From the NCBI GenBank assembly GCA_003164475.1, contig PLTL01000236.1, positions 1,376 to 17,096 of the forward strand: a DNA stretch of 15,721 bases, read 5' to 3'. This document shows, piece after piece, positions 6,935 to 13,776 of the stretch. Origin of the DNA: Candidatus Dormiibacterota bacterium (lineage in GTDB: Bacteria; Chloroflexota; Dormibacteria; UBA8260; Bog-877). The position numbers were made by a program, and so were the translations under genes. The stretch's first letter is position 1. Each line of letters opens with the position of its first letter. The notes below the pieces were generated by a model, which saw only the letters and a list, made by a program, of their open reading frames with translations, had not been told where the DNA came from and searched no databases.

Positions 6935-6940
6935 TATGAT
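6935..6940 (+). promoter_or_regulatory. -10 box upstream of msrB
   Basis: TATGAT lies 32 nt before the msrB start and would give a leader of about 25 nt that includes the strong ribosome binding site AGGAGAGG (6960-6967), 5 nt from the ATG. No -35 consensus is visible. Confidence 0.45.
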
Positions 6941-6972
6941 CGAGAGGAGTCCAGTTCCAAGGAGAGGTCAAA

Positions 6973-7389
6973 ATGGCTGACGAGAACGAGAAAGAGGCGG
7001 CGCCCAGCGAGGACCAGTGGCGCAGCCGCCTGTCTCCCCAGGAGTACCGCGTACTCCGCGAGAAGGGCACTGACCCCCCGTTCCGGGGCCCGTTCACCCA
7101 CCCGGGCCAGCAGGGGGTCTTTCGCTGCGCCGGGTGTGGAGCCGAGCTCTTTTCCAGTGACACCCAGTTCGACTCCGGGTCCGGCTGGCCCAGCTTCACG
7201 GCGCCAGTGGATCCCGAGCGGGTGGCGTTGGACCAGGACCGGAGCTTGGGGAGTGTCCGCACCGAAGTGATGTGCAGCCGCTGCGGCGGGCACCTGGGGC
7301 ACGTCTTCGATGACGGGCCCGATCCAACCGGCCAGCGCTGGTGCATCAACTCGACCAGCCTCAAGCTGGAGCAGAAGCCCGAGTCCTGA
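6973..7389 (+). CDS. msrB: Peptide-methionine (R)-S-oxide reductase
   Basis: This enzyme reduces the R-epimer of methionine sulfoxide in oxidised proteins, in the cytoplasm, using thioredoxin or a similar donor. The 138-residue product has the whole MsrB domain: LSPQEYRVLREKGTDPPFRGPF (20-41), zinc cysteines C52/C55 (CAGC) and C101/C104 (CSRC), FDSGSGWPSF (66-75), GGHLGHVFDDGP (105-116) and the catalytic RWCINSTSL with Cys124. These five are the only cysteines. Many MsrB proteins carry a resolving Cys in the SGCGWPSF motif; here that site is Ser70, so recycling must proceed without that disulphide. A short acidic N-terminus precedes the domain. The ATG is fixed by AGGAGAGG at 6960-6967. It lies 67 nt after the reductase gene but has its own -10-like box. 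Confidence 0.95.
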   Translation: MADENEKEAAPSEDQWRSRLSPQEYRVLREKGTDPPFRGPFTHPGQQGVFRCAGCGAELFSSDTQFDSGSGWPSFTAPVDPERVALDQDRSLGSVRTEVMCSRCGGHLGHVFDDGPDPTGQRWCINSTSLKLEQKPES

Positions 7390-7906
7390 GCAACCCCAGG
7401 CCAGGGAGTGGGCCGGCCGGACTACCCGCGGCTCTCCACCACGGGCCAACCACCGGGTGAGCCATCCGCCCGGGACTGGACCGGCGCCGCTCGCCGAGAT
7501 GAAGTATCGGTCGGGGATCCCCGCATCCGAGAGCGCGCCGTCGGCGTCAACCCCGCCGGTCCAGACCGCCCCGCGCCGGGCGGCGGGCTGGTGCCAGGGT
7601 GACCGCCTTCGCGCCCAGCGCCGGCTGGCGCAGGTCCGTGCCCGCCGCCGGCAACACCCCCGGGGCACGATGGCCCGGTCGCGACGCCACCGCGACCGCT
7701 TGCTTCGATGACCGGGAAGCTGACCGGCCGGTGGGTCCGTCGCAGCAGAGAGGACTCCGCCAGACTGTGCCAGGGGCGCCTCGGCACCTGCCCGGTCACG
7801 CCCAGCAGAGGTCGATGGCCTGGTCTGAGCCCCTGCGTTGCCTCTGCCGAGGGACAAGTCGCTGAACTTTCACTTCTTCGTCACTGAGCAACCGCTAGCC
7901 AGACCA
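7390..7906. other. Gene-free stretch between msrB and the GGDEF/EAL gene
   Basis: Frames on both strands are open but look compositional, with Arg/Pro/Gly-rich products and no recognisable domain. Two hairpins lie close together: GTGCCC/GGGCAC around 7638-7668, and GGTCGCG/CGCGACC (7677-7683 with 7691-7697, 7-nt loop). Neither has a T-run, and both are too far from the msrB stop to be clear terminators for it. Confidence 0.5.
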
Positions 7907-7912
7907 TAGGCT
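7907..7912 (+). promoter_or_regulatory. -10 box of GGDEF/EAL gene (leaderless type)
   Basis: TAGGCT is followed by CGCCGG (6 nt) and the GTG start at 7919. No ribosome binding site is present, so the transcript probably starts at the initiation codon. Confidence 0.55.
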
Positions 7913-7918
7913 CGCCGG

Positions 7919-9745
7919 GTGAGTCCCACCGGGATGGAGCCGGATTGCTCCTGGGCGCTGGACCAAGCCCCATCAGGTGCCCAGCAGCTGGCCGAGCTGG
8001 AACAGCTGGTTGGCCGCTACTTCGGGTTCCCCGACCTGGACCTCAGCGAGCACGAGGTGCTCCGGGCGGTGGTCGCCGAGCTGCCGGTCGCACTCAGCGC
8101 GGTCGACCCCAACGGCAACGTCGTGCTCTGGAACCAGGCCGCCGAGCGGATGTGGGGATGGTCAGAGGACGAGGTCCTCGGGCGCCTGCTGCCCATACTC
8201 CCCGGGCCGGGGTCCCGGGAGTTTCGGGAGTTCCGTCGCATCCTGCGCCGGACCGCCGCCACGGGGGAGGGAGTCCATGAGGTGGAGACGGTTCGGCAGC
8301 ATCGCGACGGCCGCCTGATCCCGGTCTTGCTCTCAACCGCCGCCCTTCGGGACCGCAGGGGGCGGGTCGCTGGCGACCTCGCCACCTACCTGGACCTGAG
8401 CGCCCGCAAGCAGGTCGAGTCCCAGCTCCGCCGTCAGGCCGATCGCGACGAGCTGACCGGCCTCTACAACCGCCGCGGTTTCGTTGGCCGGCTCCCGCAG
8501 TTGATGGCGGAGACCCGCGGGGAGACCGCGATCATCTCGTTGGACCTCGATGACTTCAAGTCGGTCAACGACAGCCTGGGGCACCCGGTCGGCGACCAGC
8601 TGCTCAGCGCCTTCGCCAAGCGCCTGCAGGTGGCGGTCCGCCCCACCGACCTAGTCGCCAGGGTGGGTGGCGACGAGTTCGTGGTGGTGATGCCGGAGAT
8701 CTTGCAGAGCGTGATCGAGCCCACCGCCAGGCGACTCTTCGACCGGCTCGGCCAGAACTACGTCATCGCCGGACAGGAGCTGGTGGCCACGGTCAGCGGT
8801 GGGGTGGTCATGTGCCGGAAGGGTGGCGACGTCGACTACGCCGTTCGCCAGGCCGACATCGCCCTCTACCACGCCAAGCAGGTCACCCGGGGCCGGTTCC
8901 AGATCGTCGACCGCGGACTGCACCGGGCCTTCCTGCGCCGAGTCGAACTGGCAGGCCACCTGGCTGGAGCCGTGGAGCGCGGCGAGCTGCGGCTCCACTT
9001 CCAGCCACTGGTCCAGGCCGGGTCGGGCAGGATGACCGCGGTCGAGGCGCTGGTCCGGTGGTCCAGGCCCAAGCGCAAGCTGGTCCTTCCCGACCAGTTC
9101 ATCGGCCTGGCCGAGCAGGCCGGCCGCATCACCGGCATCGACAGCTGGGTTTTGGACCAGGCCAGCAGGACCCTCAGCTCATGGGATGAGATCGACCCCC
9201 TGGCCAAGGCGCTGAAGGTGTCGGTCAACCTCTCGGGGGTCCAGCTCCGCGACCAGCAGCTGCCGACCAACGTCGAGGAACTGCTCGCCCACTACCAGCT
9301 GGCCCCGGACCGGCTCTGCCTGGAGGTGACCGAAAGCGCGCTCACCCCCGATCCTGAGGCGCAGCTCCTGGTCATGGAGAGGCTTCGCAGCCTGGGCGTC
9401 CACCTGGCCATGGATGGCTTTGGCACCGGGGACTCCTCGTTGACCGCCCTCCACCGCTTCCCCTTCGACGTCCTCAAGATCGCCCGGACCTTGGTGGGTA
9501 GGATCGGAGCCACCCAGCAGGACAGCGCCCTCGTCGCCGCCACCCTCGCCCTGGCCCGGACCCTGGGGCTGCAGACCGTCGGCGTCGGGGTGGAGACGCA
9601 AGCTCAGGCGGACTTCCTGGTCAGCCAGGGCTGCGACCTGCTCCAGGGCTATCTCTTCGGCCGGCCAGTTCCCTTCGCGAGACTTCCCAGCCCGTCGCAG
9701 CCCGAGCAGGTGGCCCTTCCCGGACCCCACCGTTCCGTCCCATAA
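7919..9745 (+). CDS. PAS-GGDEF-EAL cyclic-di-GMP protein
   Basis: A 608-residue cytoplasmic signalling protein without membrane segments. A PAS sensor domain (about 47-160; AVDPNGNVVLWNQAAERMWGW) is followed by a GGDEF domain (about 170-333) and an EAL domain (about 340-588). The GGDEF domain looks able to make c-di-GMP: LDLDDFKSVNDSLGH (208-222), GGDEF at 250-254, and the product-inhibition site RPTD (241-244) exactly five residues before it. The EAL domain keeps Glu376 (EAL), Asn437, Glu472, Asp499, Lys520 and Gln576. It has Gly500 for the second Asp of DDFGTG, Ala522 in KID, and Val556 where AEGVE carries the catalytic-loop Glu. Phosphodiesterase activity is therefore doubtful, and the EAL domain may only bind c-di-GMP. 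The GTG is supported by TAGGCT 6 nt upstream. The gene stands alone. Confidence 0.94.
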   Translation: MSPTGMEPDCSWALDQAPSGAQQLAELEQLVGRYFGFPDLDLSEHEVLRAVVAELPVALSAVDPNGNVVLWNQAAERMWGWSEDEVLGRLLPILPGPGSREFREFRRILRRTAATGEGVHEVETVRQHRDGRLIPVLLSTAALRDRRGRVAGDLATYLDLSARKQVESQLRRQADRDELTGLYNRRGFVGRLPQLMAETRGETAIISLDLDDFKSVNDSLGHPVGDQLLSAFAKRLQVAVRPTDLVARVGGDEFVVVMPEILQSVIEPTARRLFDRLGQNYVIAGQELVATVSGGVVMCRKGGDVDYAVRQADIALYHAKQVTRGRFQIVDRGLHRAFLRRVELAGHLAGAVERGELRLHFQPLVQAGSGRMTAVEALVRWSRPKRKLVLPDQFIGLAEQAGRITGIDSWVLDQASRTLSSWDEIDPLAKALKVSVNLSGVQLRDQQLPTNVEELLAHYQLAPDRLCLEVTESALTPDPEAQLLVMERLRSLGVHLAMDGFGTGDSSLTALHRFPFDVLKIARTLVGRIGATQQDSALVAATLALARTLGLQTVGVGVETQAQADFLVSQGCDLLQGYLFGRPVPFARLPSPSQPEQVALPGPHRSVP

Positions 9746-9932
9746 CAGCTGTGGTACCGGCGGCAGGCCGCGATGGCCTTGGCGCCGTCGATGGTCAGCT
9801 CATCGGTGACCAGGGACTTGGCCACGGAGGCTGATCCAACCCCCAAGCATCACGGGAGGGACCGGCGCGGCGGCCAGGACTCGCCCCAGGCACAGGCTTC
9901 GGGACGACCCCGGAAGCAGCCCCAGGCGGCAG

Positions 9933-9949
9933 AGCGCCATCGGGGCCAC
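9933..9949. repeat. 17-bp direct repeat, copy 1
   Basis: AGCGCCATCGGGGCCAC occurs here and again at 10047-10063. The copies are 114 nt (38 codons) apart and in one minus-strand frame both read as VAPMAL. Confidence 0.5.
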
Positions 9950-10046
9950 CAGGACCCCGAAGGTCGGGCACTCGATGGCCACGTCGGCGCTGACCGCAAC
10001 CCGCCCGGAACCTCGGGCCCGGAGCCATGGCCAGCTGGCGAGCCCC

Positions 10047-10063
10047 AGCGCCATCGGGGCCAC
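10047..10063. repeat. 17-bp direct repeat, copy 2
   Basis: Identical to copy 1 at 9933-9949; the match ends at both flanks. Confidence 0.5.
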
Positions 10064-10096
10064 GAAGCGGTTGGGGATTCCGATCGCCGCCTGTGC

Positions 10097-10102
10097 TAGC
10101 GT
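10097..10102 (+). promoter_or_regulatory. -10 box before leader peptide and quinone oxidoreductase
   Basis: TAGCGT stands 8 nt before ATG 10111, matching the TAGNNT boxes of the hydrolase, GGDEF/EAL and CoA-transferase genes. It would start a transcript at or just before the small upstream reading frame. Confidence 0.45.
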
Positions 10103-10110
10103 GGCGCCTC

Positions 10111-10155
10111 ATGGAACTTCTGATCTCCCCATGCGTCTGCCGGGGTGCTCGGTGA
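10111..10155 (+). CDS. Possible 14-residue leader peptide (uORF)
   Basis: The frame reads MELLISPCVCRGAR and ends in TGA at 10153-10155. Its stop overlaps the GTG start of the quinone oxidoreductase (GTGA at 10152-10155), the arrangement expected for translational coupling. The ATG lies 8 nt after TAGCGT, so it would be translated from a nearly leaderless mRNA. Short leaderless peptides with cysteines near the C-terminus are known upstream of sulfur and redox genes in Actinobacteria, where they let Cys-tRNA supply control the downstream gene. By analogy the CVC pair could act this way here, but this is inference from one sequence; a short open frame may also arise by chance. Confidence 0.4.
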   Translation: MELLISPCVCRGAR

Positions 10156-11192
10156 GGGCCGCGATCTACCGCCAGACCGGCGGCCCCGAGGTGCTTCACC
10201 TGGTGGATCGGCCCGCGCCCATCCCGCAACCCGGCGAGGGGCTGGTCCGGAGCGCGTTCTCGGGCGTCAACCCCACTGACTGGAAGTCGCGCCAGGGCTC
10301 GGGGCCGGCCCAACCCTTGGCGTTCCCCGAGCAGGTACCCAACCAGGACGGGTCCGGGACCATCGTCGGCGTGGGCCAGGGAGTGGACACAGCCCGAGTC
10401 GGCCAGGGGGTGTGGATCTGGGAGGCCGCCTGGGAGCGGTCTGAGGGCACAGCCCAGGAGTTCGTCACCCTGCCTGAGGAGCACGCAGTTCCGCTCCCCG
10501 ACAGCGCCTCGTTCTCGCTCGGGGCCAGCATCGGGATCCCGGCCCTCACCGCCCACCGGTGCCTCACCGTCGGCGAGGGCGGCCCGGACCGACTGGGCCC
10601 GGGTGCCCTGACCGGGCGGAACGTGCTGGTGGCCGGCGGCGCCGGGGCGGTCGGCCACGCCGCGATCGAACTGGCGGTGTGGTCGGGCGCGACGGTGGTG
10701 GCCACAGTCAGCTCACCGGAGAAGGCCGGCCTGGCCCGTGCCACGGGCGCCCACCACGTCGTCAACTACCTGGCCGAGGATGCAGCCGAGACGATCCGCA
10801 GGCTCCTACCGGACGGCGCCCACGTGATCGTCGAGGTGGCCCCGGCGGCCAACTCGCGCCTGGATCAGTCCGCCCTGGCAGCCGGCGGCGTGGTCGCCGC
10901 CTACGCCAACGACGCCGACACGTCCGCGATTCAGGTCCGTCCCGCAATGGTCGCCAACGCTCGCTTCCAGTTCGTGCTGGTCTACACCGAGCCGGCGGTG
11001 GCCAAGCGGCGCGCCCTGGAGGATGTCCAGGCTGCCCTGGCCGCCTCGGCGCTCCGAGTTGGCGCCGAGTTCGGGCTACCCCTGCACCACTTCCCGCTGG
11101 AGCGCATTGCCGAGGCCCACGCTGCCGTGGAGAACCGAGCGGTGGGCAAGGTCCTGGTCGATGTCGCGAGGGATCCGGAGCGATCCGAGTGA
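10152..11192 (+). CDS. NADPH:quinone oxidoreductase, zinc-independent MDR family
   Basis: A 346-residue medium-chain dehydrogenase/reductase of the quinone oxidoreductase (zeta-crystallin) type, which transfers hydride from NADPH to quinones or other enones in the cytoplasm. It opens with MRAAIYRQTGGPEVLHLVDR, followed by the GroES-like domain with SGVNPTDWKSRQG (37-49) and PNQDGSGTIVGVG (63-75). The Rossmann domain has VLVAGGAGAVGHAAIELA (158-175), a small variation of the usual GAAGGVG. The C-terminal region ends HFPLERIAEAHAAVENRAVGKVLVD. The zinc-ligand cysteines of alcohol dehydrogenases are missing. The longer open frame to 9975 is not used because its extra part is not family-like and the MRAAIYR start is typical. 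GTG 10152 overlaps the stop of the possible leader peptide and has no good ribosome binding site, so its translation may depend on that peptide. The substrate is unknown. Confidence 0.92.
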   Translation: MRAAIYRQTGGPEVLHLVDRPAPIPQPGEGLVRSAFSGVNPTDWKSRQGSGPAQPLAFPEQVPNQDGSGTIVGVGQGVDTARVGQGVWIWEAAWERSEGTAQEFVTLPEEHAVPLPDSASFSLGASIGIPALTAHRCLTVGEGGPDRLGPGALTGRNVLVAGGAGAVGHAAIELAVWSGATVVATVSSPEKAGLARATGAHHVVNYLAEDAAETIRRLLPDGAHVIVEVAPAANSRLDQSALAAGGVVAAYANDADTSAIQVRPAMVANARFQFVLVYTEPAVAKRRALEDVQAALAASALRVGAEFGLPLHHFPLERIAEAHAAVENRAVGKVLVDVARDPERSE

Positions 11193-11222
11193 GGGGGCCG
11201 AGGAGCTCGAGGCTCGGGTAGC

Positions 11223-11236
11223 GGAGCGGCCGCTCC
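11223..11236. repeat. 14-bp perfect palindrome after quinone oxidoreductase gene
   Basis: GGAGCGGCCGCTCC lies 31 nt past the stop codon of the oxidoreductase gene. It has no loop and no T-run, so as RNA it would form only a short hairpin. It could be a weak transcription end or a protein site, or chance in GC-rich DNA. Confidence 0.3.
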
Positions 11237-11416
11237 TGCTCCAGGGCCGAGCTCGGCTTGGCCGGCGGGACGATCCACCGCGCCGCGGCCCACCGACACC
11301 CAGCCCCTGGGTCAGGCAACTCCCGCATCCGCAGACACCTCCCGGCGTCCCCAGGGAATCCAGCCGCGGATGGTGTGAGCAGCATCCACGAACGTGGCTG
11401 GTGCGATGATCTCGAG

Positions 11417-11695
11417 GTGCGACTGACGCCGCTCGTCGGGAAGAAGCCCTGGTTCGGTCCTCGCCGCCTCGGTTGGGGCCTGAGCCCGGTGTCCTACCAA
11501 GGCTGGGCGCTGACCGCCGGCGTCGCCGGGGCGTTGGTTTGGTTGCGCCGGGGAGAGCGAGATCCCCGGACCACAGCTCCTCTGGCCACCGCGATCACCG
11601 CGGCCTTCGTGCTGGTTGTCTTCCTCAAGGGCACGGACCCGGGAGGTCGTCGCGCCCGGATTGCCTTCGAGGCGGCACGTAAGAACAGCAGCTAG
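11417..11695 (+). CDS. Small conserved-type membrane protein
   Basis: A 92-residue product from GTG 11417. The N-terminus LVGKKPWFGPRRLGWGLSPV (6-25) resembles a motif I know from small uncharacterised proteins of Actinobacteria and related high-GC groups (GKKxWFGPRRLGWGxSPVS). It is followed by two membrane segments, about 29-44 and 54-70, and a hydrophilic C-terminus (KGTDPGGRRARIAFEAARKNSS). The longer frame from 11258 is not used because its added residues are His/Arg/Pro-rich and unlike the family. The start is preceded by GATGAT, 6 nt upstream, a weak version of the leaderless box. It ends 260 nt before the convergent CoA-transferase gene; that gap shows only a 5-bp hairpin (CGAGT/ACTCG near 11812-11826). 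Function is unknown; membrane location is inferred from hydrophobicity. Confidence 0.72.
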   Translation: MRLTPLVGKKPWFGPRRLGWGLSPVSYQGWALTAGVAGALVWLRRGERDPRTTAPLATAITAAFVLVVFLKGTDPGGRRARIAFEAARKNSS

Positions 11696-11954
11696 CAGTG
11701 GCGGCGGGGTACCAGCGATCGGCACCCGCGTCGCCCCATATCGACGTGGCCGGGAGCCAGGTCTGATGTCCCCGGCCAGCCGCCGCCAACCGCCACTCCC
11801 CGGCGGGTCTCCGAGTGGCGTACTCGCCGCCGAGCCGGCACCGGGGCCAGTCCTGGTCTCCAGCGGCACAACTGTCACCGCCCCCTCGAAGTCGGCGATC
11901 GCCGCGTACGACGACCGCGCATCACGCAGGGCGACGAGCGCTGGCGACCAGGCC

Positions 11955-13196
11955 TCAGGTCGACGGCGGAGGGCCAACGCCCGACCGCGCCCGAGATCGC
12001 ATGCCGCCACTCTCATCTGGACCGGTCCCGGGCAGCTCGCCGGTGTGCTGGCCCAGTGACGGAGCCGGCCGGTACGGTGGCAGGTACTCCCCGTCCAACC
12101 GCAGCGGATTCATCACCTGACCTTGCTCTGCCCCGTCCGGCGTGGACATCCATCTGATCAAGTGGCTGCCCACTCCGGAGAGCGCCTCGCCGACGGTCTC
12201 GACCCTACCGCAGGGAACTCCAGCGAGCTCCAGGCGCTGGCGCCAATCCTCCGCGGGGGCCGAAGCTAGCAGGGTCTCCAGGATCTGGCGAAGTTCTGCC
12301 CGGTGGCCGACCCGCTGGGGATTGCTGGCAAACCTGTCGTCCCGGCCGAGGTCGGGCGCGCCCAGGACCGTGCAGAGAGCTCCAAACTGCCGGTCATTTC
12401 CCACCGCCAGCACGAGCTGCCCCTCGCCCGCCGCAAACAGGCCATAGGGAACGATGGTGGGGTGATCGTTGCCCAGTCTCTCCGGCTCATCGCCGCCCGC
12501 CAGCCAGGACGCCCCCTGGTTGACCAGCAGTGCCAGCGCGGAGTCAAGCAGGGACACATCAACCTGCCGCTCCCGGACGCCGTCCCGGCGGGCATAGAGC
12601 TGGGCCAGGACGCCCACCGCGGCGAACAGCCCGGCCACCACGTCGGCGACCGCCACGCCGACCTTGGTGGGCTCGCCGCCCGGTTGGCCAGTTATCGACA
12701 TCAGCCCGCTGGCCGCCTGGAGGACCAGGTCATATGCTGGCCGGTTGGAAGCCTCGCCGAAGCCTGAGATCCGACAGACGACGCATTCGGGGTTGTGCTC
12801 CGTCAACCACCGATGGTCAATGCCCAGTTGCGCGGAGACCCGGTCGGTGTAGTTGTGGACTACGACATCCGCCTGCGCCACCAGCCTGCCCAGACGGAGC
12901 TGGTCGGCCTCTCCCTTGAGATCGAGGACCACGCTGCGTTTGTTGCGGTTGGCACTGAAGAAATAGGCGGCCGTGTCCCCTGCAAAAGGTGGTCCCCAGC
13001 GGCGCGTCTCGTCACCACCCGGCGGTTCAACCTTGACCACGTCCGCCCCCAAGTCCGCCAAGACCATGGCGCAATAGGGCCCGGCGAGGACCCGTGAGAG
13101 GTCGATGACGCGCACTCCGCTGAGGGGGCGCCCCTTCACTCCTCCTCCCGATGGCCAGCTGGACGCGGTTCCGCCTCCATCCACACCCTTTCCCAT
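11955..13196 (-). CDS. CaiB/BaiF family III CoA-transferase
   Basis: A 413-residue enzyme of the formyl-CoA transferase/CaiB/BaiF group, which moves CoA between carboxylic acids via an aspartyl-CoA intermediate. LSGVRVIDLSRVLAGPYCAM (25-44) is followed by LADLGADVVKVEPPGGDETR (47-66), the SANRNKRSVVLDL block (81-93) and CRISGFGEASNRPAYDLVLQ. Asp156 in PAYD matches the catalytic aspartate. Next come SGLMSITG and LVNQGASWLAGGDEPERLGNDHPT. The C-terminus is a little longer than usual and Ser/Arg/Pro-rich. ATG 13196 is chosen because it follows TAGAGT by 7 nt; the frame is open further upstream but non-family-like. The first 20 residues are Gly/Ser-rich, and initiation nearer to residue 20 (GTG, VKGRPLSG) is possible. 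Substrates cannot be inferred: no acyl-CoA dehydrogenase or decarboxylase gene lies beside it. It is convergent with the small membrane protein. Confidence 0.9.
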   Translation of the reverse strand: MGKGVDGGGTASSWPSGGGVKGRPLSGVRVIDLSRVLAGPYCAMVLADLGADVVKVEPPGGDETRRWGPPFAGDTAAYFFSANRNKRSVVLDLKGEADQLRLGRLVAQADVVVHNYTDRVSAQLGIDHRWLTEHNPECVVCRISGFGEASNRPAYDLVLQAASGLMSITGQPGGEPTKVGVAVADVVAGLFAAVGVLAQLYARRDGVRERQVDVSLLDSALALLVNQGASWLAGGDEPERLGNDHPTIVPYGLFAAGEGQLVLAVGNDRQFGALCTVLGAPDLGRDDRFASNPQRVGHRAELRQILETLLASAPAEDWRQRLELAGVPCGRVETVGEALSGVGSHLIRWMSTPDGAEQGQVMNPLRLDGEYLPPYRPAPSLGQHTGELPGTGPDESGGMRSRARSGVGPPPST

Positions 13197-13203
13197 CAAT
13201 CCC

Positions 13204-13209
13204 ACTCTA
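13204..13209 (-). promoter_or_regulatory. -10 box of CoA-transferase gene (leaderless type)
   Basis: TAGAGT on the minus strand is followed by GGGATTG (7 nt) and the ATG at 13196. Confidence 0.5.
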
Positions 13210-13645
13210 AGCGTCTCGGCTCCCACGCGGCCAACGCCCCCACGCCGCCTCAGGGGGCGTTCAGCCGGATCACGCCGCCGGTCGACCGGAGCAGAACCGG
13301 GCGGCCCCGAGCGCGCTGCCGGCCGGCGCCGCATCGGCGGGCGCTGCCCTGCCTCGCGACCGTTCGAGGGAGCGGCCGCAGGCGAGGCCCACTGCAACGG
13401 CGTCGCCGAGCAGGAAGCTCTGGCGCCTCGGTTCCCCGGCTGGGATGGGCCGGGGGCGGAGACGAGAGGGTTCAAGGCGACGTCCAGATCTGCGCCGGCG
13501 GACCTCCGGAGCGGGCCGGCTCTCAAGCCTGGCGGTGGCGCACAGCGGCGATTCGGGGCGGGATCGGCCCCGGGCGACCACCGGCGTCCGCTCCGCCGCC
13601 GATCCGTTGCTACGCCTCAAAGTTGTGAGTGCCGCCGCCAGCACT
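13210..13645. other. Gene-free stretch upstream of CoA-transferase gene
   Basis: I see no gene. Open frames exist on both strands but are Arg/Pro/Gly-rich, show no domain and are typical of non-coding GC-rich DNA. No repeat, tRNA or promoter stands out. Confidence 0.5.
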
Positions 13646-13651
13646 TAGTCT
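13646..13651 (+). promoter_or_regulatory. Possible -10 box of a small RNA
   Basis: TAGTCT matches the TAGNNT form of the promoter boxes elsewhere in the window. No start codon follows at 6-8 nt; instead, a transcript from about 13658 would run into two hairpins. By itself such a hexamer is not rare. Confidence 0.3.
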
Positions 13652-13657
13652 GGGCGC

Positions 13658-13776
13658 GATCGAAAGACACCTCGGAGCAGCGACGGAGGGGACTCGGCAG
13701 GCATCGCCTGAGCGGAGAGTCCCGCATGGCAGGTACGAGGTCGCCCAGCTCCGGCCCCGCGCCAAGCCCGGAGGGC
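13658..13776 (+). ncRNA. Candidate structured RNA
   Basis: Two consecutive hairpins lie downstream of TAGTCT. The first is GGGACTC/GAGTCCC (13689-13695 with 13717-13723) enclosing CAGGC/GCCTG with an ATC loop (13698-13710), separated by an internal loop GG/AGCGGA. The second is GCC-AG-CTCCGG paired with CCGGAG-GGC (13743-13776 region). A third hairpin, GCAGGC/GCCTGC, is at 13850-13867. No coding frame fits and I matched it to no known riboswitch or small RNA. The boundaries are a guess from the box and the last stem. Confidence 0.3.

Larger units (their letters stand above)
9746..10096. other. Gene-free stretch, possible minus-strand gene remnant
   Basis: No intact gene was found. On the minus strand the frame from about 10093 to 9800 is open and hydrophobic in parts (LAQAAIGIPNRFVAPMALGL, then VAPMALCRLGLLPG). 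It lacks a start before the stop upstream. A second minus frame (9846 downwards) continues with KSLVTDELTIDGAKAIAACR. This could be a decayed gene broken by a frameshift, or chance. I recognise no family. Confidence 0.25.

Noticed and set aside
7422..7857. Minus-strand frames with a Kelch-like fragment (AVWTGG, DRYFISASG)
   Set aside because: Too short and lacking repeated blades; the surrounding residues are compositional. A frameshift-tolerant search could reopen this.
11223..11236. 14-bp palindrome as a mobile-element or recombinase site
   Set aside because: No recombinase, repeat partner or target duplication is nearby, and it is made only of common GC-rich words.
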